NCBI RefSeq assembly: GCF_000003605.2
Contig: NW_003155237.1
Coordinates: forward strand, 441,204-466,318
From: Saccoglossus kowalevskii
Lineage: Eukaryota; Hemichordata; Enteropneusta; Harrimaniidae
Direction: 5' to 3'
Length of the DNA: 25,115 nucleotides
Shown in pieces: positions 20,401-25,115 of the stretch. The notes beneath the pieces are model-generated. The model saw only the letters and a list, made by a program, of their open reading frames with translations, ran no database searches and was not told the origin of the DNA. Position 1 is the first letter of the stretch. Each line of letters begins with the position of its first letter. Made by a program: the position numbers and the translations under genes.

Positions 20401-23400
20401 CACTATACTTTTGGTTTCAAAGCTCATGCAGGCACAAAAATAAGCGTTTGCATACTATAATAATAGAAAACTAGCAATTCAAATATTAAAATTGAAAGAA
20501 GATGCATGTGGTGCATAAACAAAATTTTAGTATTTGAATGTTTGTCGACTCTAAAAACATTGCCCTCAGTACTAGACAACTCTTATTAATTGCCATTTCC
20601 CAACTGAAAACGATGAGCAGAACACAAACATGCAACATTAATATTAAAAAGGCAGAATAGAGAGATAAAAGCAAAACTGCATTTTCTGCATGCTGCGCTC
20701 ATTACGATAGCTTTCTCTACATAGGCCATGCTATTGCTAATGCCAGATCTCTATATTCTGACTTCAAGCAGTATTTATTATACCGCAAACACAATTAATT
20801 AAATGATAATAATGGAGAGTAAGCCAGACCAAAGAATTTCACCCAATTCCAGAACAGCTAATAGTGATTCACATTATGTTGCTATTGTAAAATAATTCAT
20901 TCATGGCAGAGAGTATGTGAAAGTACAGTACACATCTCAATATTTTTAATTTTTACATGTAGGTTTCAAATTTCATGGCTTGGCTCAACCATATTTATTA
21001 GTATGTTAGTAATGAAAGATGTTTTAATTAGCAGCAAGAGATTCTATAATTGGTATGGTATATGAATATGATTTGCTATCAAGCGTTTCCATTGAGATGT
21101 CATAATGACAGGTGCAAACAAAAAACTGACATGACTTGAGTCACTTCGAAACGCACTCTAGTAATATATTGCAAGATTTATAGATCTATCTGCAGATGAG
21201 TTAGTTCTAATGATGGATACTTTAGTTAGATGTAATTGTGTATTCTTCCAAAAATTATGTTCATGATGCCAGGCAATTTACAATTATTAAAATTCATACA
21301 TAACAATAATAGTAAATAATTTTTGTAGAGTAATCAATGTTTGAACATTTGATATGATTTGTTTATTTTTTAAATTTCATTAAATACGTTCAATAAATTT
21401 TCGTTAGCAAGAATTTGCTTACGATAATTTGTTAATGTTTTGCAATTACGCATTCTAAATTTATAGAAATATGTTGATGATAAATTGAATTGTTCTGGTA
21501 GAACACACACTGTAGAGGATGAAATGAATTTACTTGGATGAATATTTGTCGAAATAATCACTACCTCAGTTGTCATAGGTTTATTTGCATATTTTGAAGT
21601 AGAGATGGGGGCAATTGTAGTACTCTGTTTAACAGTAGTTGTACTTGAAGCAGTGGTTGGCATAGACGTTGGTACTGTACTTGCAACTTTAGTAGGCTGT
21701 ATTTATAAGCACAGAGGGAAAAAGAAGCAAAAAACAAAAAAAAAAGCATCAAGTTAAAGGCACATAGTATCAAGATCTTTTGAGAAAAAGTAGCACAGAG
21801 AGAATATTCACTAATATGAAGGTTTTTAAAGAAACAAAGTAGGTTTATATATATTCAAAACAAAATATGCATGTGATGTAATCAAACAGCACATAATTAA
21901 ATATCACATAGATTGTGATGTCATCAATCAGCAGATATTGTGATGACATCAATAAGCACAGATTGTGATGACATCAATAAGCACAGATTGTGATGACATC
22001 AATCAACACAGATAGAGATGTGATTAGATTACAAACATTTATAACGCAATCAAAAATAGTAATTATTTAGAAACAATATAATTACATACAAATTACTTTA
22101 ATTAGTATAATTATTCATATAAGCTTGACGGATAACATTTATTTATTTCTAACCTGCTGTGTTAGTAGATTAGGTGGTGTAGTTACATAAGGTGCAGAAG
22201 ACGTAAAGACAGGCTGGAAGAGATGAGTCAAGGAGAGAAAAAGATTTTTGTGGAGAAGTTAAGGTATTATAATACAGCATAGAACATAAGGAGTTACATA
22301 AATCACACGTCATAACAATTTTTTTCATCCATGAATCTTAGCTCTATAAATCAATGATCAGCCATCCTGAATAAATATAGACTAACAGCTCAGCTGCTGA
22401 TCATCCAGACCCTGCCTTTATGCAAACAAAAATTTGTTACCTATTACATTTCCCCTGTTAATCATTGCAGTAATAATACAAAATTAGCAGCTTTCTATTC
22501 ATAGTAAACACGTTGCTACAGTCATTTGCATACATATAGATTCCTTTGCAACTGAACACACGTTTCGAATTGTCTCTCTCGCACACCCTCCCTCCCTCCA
22601 ATACACAGATCTCTTATTATGTGGAACAGCCTTACCTTTGCTGGTGTCAGCGCTTTCATTTGAGTGGTCATGACTGGAGAGGAAGCTTTGGGGGAGCTAG
22701 GAGTGGTTTTAACACCTGGCTGGGAAGATTGCCTCAATGCGACATCTCCTTCCACTGTGACAGAAGAGTCTCTTGCGACACCCTTATCTAGCACTTTGAT
22801 ATCATTGTAGAATACTCCTTGCATCAATCCAACGTATTTGCGATCAAGATCACGTCTCTCTCTATTCTTTACTTGTCCTCTGGCACCAAGTTTTACAAAA
22901 GTTTGATCATTAAAAACCTTGCTTTGATCACCTGACAAAACAAATAATTAGCATTTTTAGATTAGTTATACAAATTTAGGGTTTTCAGAGATTAAGAGTT
23001 CAATGATACCAGGCAGTAGATTATTCATTACTGGTACATAGCCACACACTGACAGTGATAAAGGTGTTTTACCCAACACCAAGAAGTTCCATTAGATATG
23101 CATCTCAGTTGAGAACATTGAATGTAGCATTTTAAGTGCATCAATATTGTGATTTGTAATTGGTGAATTTATACGAGTAAATACAATAATTTTAAATTAA
23201 TTTTGTCTGTAACTTGACTGCTATTTTTGTTATGATTATTAAACTTTGCTATAATTTTCCTGTAATGCCACTGTTGAATCTTGAAATTCAAAGCTTTCAA
23301 TCTTTGCAATTGCATCTTGTGATCCTTTAATTGAAAAAACCTTATTCAATTTGGCAGTTTTTTGGCAGGCCAAATATCATCATGAACAAATCATAATTTC

Positions 23401-24908
23401 ACACACAAAAACTACTTTGACTAAATATCAACTAACCTGCGGGAAACATTTCTCGAACTGGTTCATCATCCAATTGGAGGGTGGCATTCTGTCCTATGCG
23501 ATGGAATCTCATTACGTGATATTTACCATCGTTGACTTTCTTAAGCACCCTTCCTATTGGATGATCGTCTGTTCCTACATTGTAAACCACGAATAAGTTT
23601 CCCTCCTCCTGCAGCAAACAAATTTTGACATTAAATCAAAACTCCATGTAGAAAACATTTATTTCAATAAAGCGGGATGAAACATGAATGCAGATATATG
23701 CAATTACTGAAAGTCAGCAGAAAGGGAAACTAACTTCACAACAGCCTTCTTTTTTTCTGAGTTGGAAGCGACCTTGCTTAGTTCACAAAAAGAAATGAAG
23801 TCGCGCACGATACTTACAATTTCTACTTCAATATAATCATCAGATGATGAGCTGTCAATTCTAGCTAGAACGGCGTCTGATGATTTGGTACGGAAACCGA
23901 TTGCCAATCTATCAGAGTATGTCGTTGGTCGACTACGTTCTGGATAAGTAAAAGTGATAAGTCCACCATTGTTGCTAAAATCAGCTTTAGTCCCTCCTAC
24001 AGGTAAAACATGACATGTAGCAGATTTATAACAAGCCAATATACAATATACCAATTGTATTACTGATTGCGTAAGTAGGGTAAGCAACAGGATATTTCAA
24101 CAGCTGTACATTACAACGAACTGAAAAATAACAAAAGACATTTGAAGAGGTTGGCTATTCAAATTCAGGGTGTTAACTGTCTGTTTGCTAAAGTGATAAG
24201 ACATATACAGAACTATGTTTTTAAGAAAATGTTGATGCATGCACATGCATCCATTATAAATTTGGCATACAGTTAGGGCTAAATTGCAAAAAAAGGCTGC
24301 GTTTTTGATCTTGTAACTGTGAAATATGCAGGTTATCTGGATCTCTTAACAGAAGTGTGTTGACTTTATGCTCATTAGAAACATTATGATGGCCTTTGTT
24401 CTAGCTCCATTATATATAGTACCGGTAGTAAAATTTTATTTTAAAATTTATTCTAGCTCGAATTAATTTTTGGGCGTTTTGTATCTAATTTATTTTCACT
24501 GACTTTTGACGAGTTGAATGTAAAATATAGGGAAAAAGGTATATTCACAGGATTTTATTTTCACTGAATCATTTCTTCACCGAAATGAGCAAAATTTAAT
24601 TCCAAGCAAAAATTTTGTATTTTACAGTAGTCAGAATGGCTGTTTAAAAACAAGTTCATAACCATGAGCCAGTGCTGTTGTACAGAGATTGCCTAGTACT
24701 GAGTAATACAGTAATATCTGAAAACAAGCTCATATTCATAAACCAAAGCATGCAGAGATTTCGACAAATTGACATTCACTAGACTTACTAATTTCACACA
24801 TGGATCCGGTGAAGGTTGTCATGTCACAGTCACATGTGTAGGAGTCCCACAGCTGATTACAGATACCTTGGTTCAGACAGGAATCAGCACTGCAGGTCTG
24901 ACTTGGTC
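16590..24908 (-). CDS. NRXN: Neurexin, C-terminal part (EGF, LNS6, stalk, TM, tail); 5' end outside window
   Basis: Nine exons in consistent phase: complement(join(16590..17467, 17867..17978, 20196..20294, 21565..21696, 22154..22213, 22636..22931, 23437..23608, 23818..23996, 24789..24908)), about 681 codons plus stop. Neurexins are presynaptic adhesion receptors that bind neuroligins and other partners through LNS domains. Seen here are the third EGF repeat, a full LNS6 ([30 protein letters not shown]), a Thr/Ser/Pro-rich stalk, two acidic Cys-loops with SGSG, a 22-residue membrane helix and a 58-residue tail with the protein 4.1-binding-like [10 protein letters not shown] and C-terminal EWYV (PDZ ligand). 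Ca2+-site positions (Asp in ARID, Asn in VFND) are retained. The stalk is much longer than in vertebrate neurexins. The ordinal paralogue cannot be told; invertebrates usually have one neurexin-1-like gene. Confidence 0.95.
17867..17978 (-). CDS. NRXN: Neurexin exon with first acidic Cys-loop and SGSG site
   Basis: The exon starts at CAG|CCT (phase 0) and ends TCAG|GTAAGA (phase 1). It reads PVGPGEPG..., then [18 protein letters not shown], the last Gly codon being completed by the final exon. The acidic loop between two cysteines followed by Ser-Gly matches the juxtamembrane CPSDDED..C/SSGG region of human NRXN1. Because phases differ (0 to 1), skipping this exon alone would shift the frame, so it is probably constitutive. 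Confidence 0.9.
17979..20195 (-). other. Neurexin intron, 2.2 kb
   Basis: GT..AG intron between stalk exons. It contains a 26-bp imperfect inverted repeat (listed separately). ORFs on either strand (for example + 19837-20076) lack domains or usable splice sites, and I could not find another stalk exon with the CAG|CCT start. Confidence 0.7.
18627..18750. repeat. Foldback element with 26-bp imperfect inverted repeats
   Basis: CACTGGTTTTTAATTTCGCT... (18627-18652) and the reverse complement of 18725-18750 match at 22 of 26 bases. The right arm is followed by a second AGTGAAATTAAA and by GTTACAGTATTTTAC. There is no coding capacity. It resembles short palindromic non-autonomous elements common in marine invertebrate genomes. 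Confidence 0.5.
20196..20294 (-). CDS. NRXN: Neurexin stalk exon, 33 codons, phase 0-0
   Basis: The exon runs from GAATGCAG|CCT to GAG|GTTAGC. It encodes [12 protein letters not shown]... ending TTLESE: 14 of 33 residues are Thr, and there is one N-T-T sequon. Symmetric phase means it can be included or skipped without changing frame. The donor GTTAGC is non-optimal, which fits alternative use. The exon was found by the splice pattern and Thr-rich translation, not by homology. Confidence 0.75.
20295..21564 (-). other. Neurexin intron, 1.3 kb
   Basis: AT-rich GT..AG intron. The open frame of exon 21565-21696 runs on into its first 190 bases, but the reading there loses the Thr/Ser/Pro character. 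I see no further exon. Confidence 0.65.
21565..21696 (-). CDS. NRXN: Neurexin stalk exon, 44 codons, phase 0-0
   Basis: The exon runs from AAATACAG|CCT to ACTGAG|GTAGTG. It encodes [15 protein letters not shown]..., ending KPMTTE, rich in Thr/Ser and without cysteine. Like the exons on both sides it starts with Pro and is symmetric in phase. Confidence 0.8.
21911..22010. repeat. Tandem repeat of 23-27 bp units carrying TGATGACATCA
   Basis: There are four units. The last two are 25 bp (GATTGTGATGACATCAATAA plus five bases) and differ at only two positions. All carry the near-palindrome TGATG(A/T)CATCA, close to an ATF/CRE half-site pair. The array lies in the neurexin intron between the 44- and 20-codon stalk exons. 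Confidence 0.85.
22154..22213 (-). CDS. NRXN: Neurexin stalk micro-exon, 20 codons, phase 0-0
   Basis: The exon runs from CTCTTCCAG|CCT to CAGCAG|GTTAGA. It encodes [15 protein letters not shown] and ends LLTQQ. Good pyrimidine tract, short length and symmetric phase mark it as a likely alternative cassette. It lies directly downstream of the LNS6-stalk exon, which is about where the vertebrate SS5 site lies. Confidence 0.75.
22586..22599 (-). promoter_or_regulatory. Intronic G-run cluster near a neurexin 5' splice site
   Basis: On the minus strand GGAGGGAGGGAGGG starts about 36 nt downstream of the donor at 22635. Four G-runs with one-base loops could form a two-tier G-quadruplex, and G-runs next to 5' splice sites are known intronic splicing enhancers. 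The function here is inferred. Confidence 0.35.
22636..22931 (-). CDS. NRXN: Neurexin exon: C-terminal part of LNS6 and start of stalk
   Basis: Entered in phase 1 ([11 protein letters not shown]), left in phase 0 at GCAAAG|GTAAGG. It carries [11 protein letters not shown], where the Asn corresponds to a Ca2+ ligand, and [15 protein letters not shown], the final LNS strand. Between them lies a basic stretch ([12 protein letters not shown]) about ten residues longer than in human neurexins. The last 30 codons are Ser/Thr/Pro-rich. Confidence 0.93.
22932..23436 (-). other. Neurexin intron, 0.5 kb
   Basis: GT..AG intron between the second and third LNS6 exons. I see no exon, repeat or RNA gene in it. 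Confidence 0.7.
23437..23608 (-). CDS. NRXN: Neurexin LNS6 middle exon
   Basis: The acceptor is TTTGCTGCAG; the exon enters in phase 0 and leaves in phase 1 at CCCGCAG|GTTAGT. It reads [34 protein letters not shown] and VREMFPAG, aligning closely with human NRXN1 from the strand after splice site 4 onwards. The N-A-T sequon is conserved with vertebrates. Confidence 0.95.
23818..23996 (-). CDS. NRXN: Neurexin LNS6 first exon
   Basis: The acceptor is TTTTACCTGTAG, phase 1 in, phase 0 out at GAAATT|GTAAGT. It reads [18 protein letters not shown], then [20 protein letters not shown] and DDYIEVEI. The exon ends exactly where vertebrate neurexins carry splice site 4 (after LELHI). The Asp of ARID corresponds to a Ca2+ ligand of LNS6. 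Confidence 0.94.
24400..24635. repeat. AT-rich repeat-like segment in neurexin intron, ending TTTTACAGTAG
   Basis: TTATTTTCACTGA occurs twice (about 24490 and 24557). The ends (GGTAGTAAAATTTTATT.. on the left, ..TTTTGTATTTTACAGTAG on the right) look like decayed inverted copies of each other. It resembles the 18627-18750 foldback in style. This is probably an old non-autonomous element. Confidence 0.3.
24789..24908 (-). CDS. NRXN: Neurexin third EGF-like repeat exon
   Basis: The acceptor is GATCTCTGTAG (phase 1) and the donor ATTA|GTAAGT (phase 1). It encodes [17 protein letters not shown], then WDSYTCDCD and GSMCEI, with all six EGF cysteines. When joined to the next exon the linker reads CEIRGTKADFS, collinear with the CNDPGTTYIFS of human NRXN1. 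This is the most upstream neurexin exon in the window, so the gene continues beyond the right edge. Confidence 0.93.
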
Positions 24909-24955
24909 CTACAGAGATCAGAAAAAATATATCAATGACTGGAAGTAGGTTATGC

Positions 24956-25115
24956 ACATGAGAGTTTATGCCAACTATTGCAACACATGAGAGTTTATGC
25001 CAACTATTACAACACATGAGAGTTTATGCCAACTATTACAACACATGAGCGTTTATGCCAACTATTGCAACACATTAGAGTTTATGCCAACTATTACAAC
25101 ACATGAGAGTTTATG
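24956..25115. repeat. 29-bp tandem repeat, about 5.5 copies, running off the window
   Basis: The unit ACATGAGAGTTTATGCCAAC plus nine bases repeats with period 29 and only scattered substitutions (TTGC/TTAC, GAGAG/GAGCG, CATGAG/CATTAG). It starts about 48 bp upstream of the acceptor of the EGF exon, inside a neurexin intron, and continues past the edge, so the copy number is unknown. Confidence 0.93.

Noticed and set aside
23997-24087. A beta-neurexin-like internal start: the LNS6 exon frame stays open into the intron and gives a hydrophobic leader-like stretch
   Set aside because: The frame opens at TTG/CTG after a TGA, contains no ATG before the acceptor and crosses a good TTTTACCTGTAG acceptor. 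It is intron read-through.
1-25115. tRNA genes, CRISPR arrays and bacterial operon signals
   Set aside because: I found no cloverleaf-compatible GGTTCGAATCC context, no regular spacer-repeat array and no ribosome-binding sites. The window is animal nuclear DNA.

Overview
The window is animal nuclear DNA: AT-rich, with spliced genes that have GT..AG introns, a decayed LINE, foldback elements and minisatellites. Nothing in it is bacterial or viral. The neurexin C-terminus (ending EWYV instead of the vertebrate EYYV), the Tx1/L1-like LINE and the repeat style suggest a marine invertebrate. An echinoderm, hemichordate or lophotrochozoan would fit; the sequence alone does not decide.

Left part (about 1.5-4.8 kb, + strand): a compact five-exon gene that I assembled from splice signals and reading phase. 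It encodes a 314-residue type I membrane C-type lectin: signal peptide, one CTLD with EPN and WND motifs, a Thr-rich stalk, a juxtamembrane CxxCC cluster, one membrane segment and a very short tail. A poly(A) signal lies about 245 nt after the stop.

Centre (about 4.8-16 kb): no intact gene is visible. It holds a GC-rich repeat-like block (5.1-5.5 kb), a 5'-truncated and frameshifted Tx1/L1-like LINE (about 5.88-8.54 kb), a degenerate tandem repeat near 10 kb, unclassified ORF fragments at 11-13.5 kb, a possible PIF/Harbinger transposase remnant near 14 kb and small tandem duplications.

Right part (about 16-24.9 kb, - strand, converging on the lectin gene): the 3' end of a neurexin gene. Nine exons connect in consistent phase: the last EGF repeat, LNS6 in three exons, a Thr/Ser/Pro-rich stalk spread over several exons, two copies of an acidic Cys-loop with SGSG sites, the membrane segment and a cytoplasmic tail ending in a PDZ ligand. 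The 5' part of the gene (signal peptide, LNS1-5, first EGF repeats) lies beyond the right edge.

The most interesting signal is in the neurexin stalk. The acidic Cys-loop/SGSG module, which corresponds to the heparan-sulfate attachment region of vertebrate neurexins, is present twice. Upstream of it lie three phase 0-0 stalk exons that all begin with the codon CCT and could be skipped singly or together without breaking the frame.
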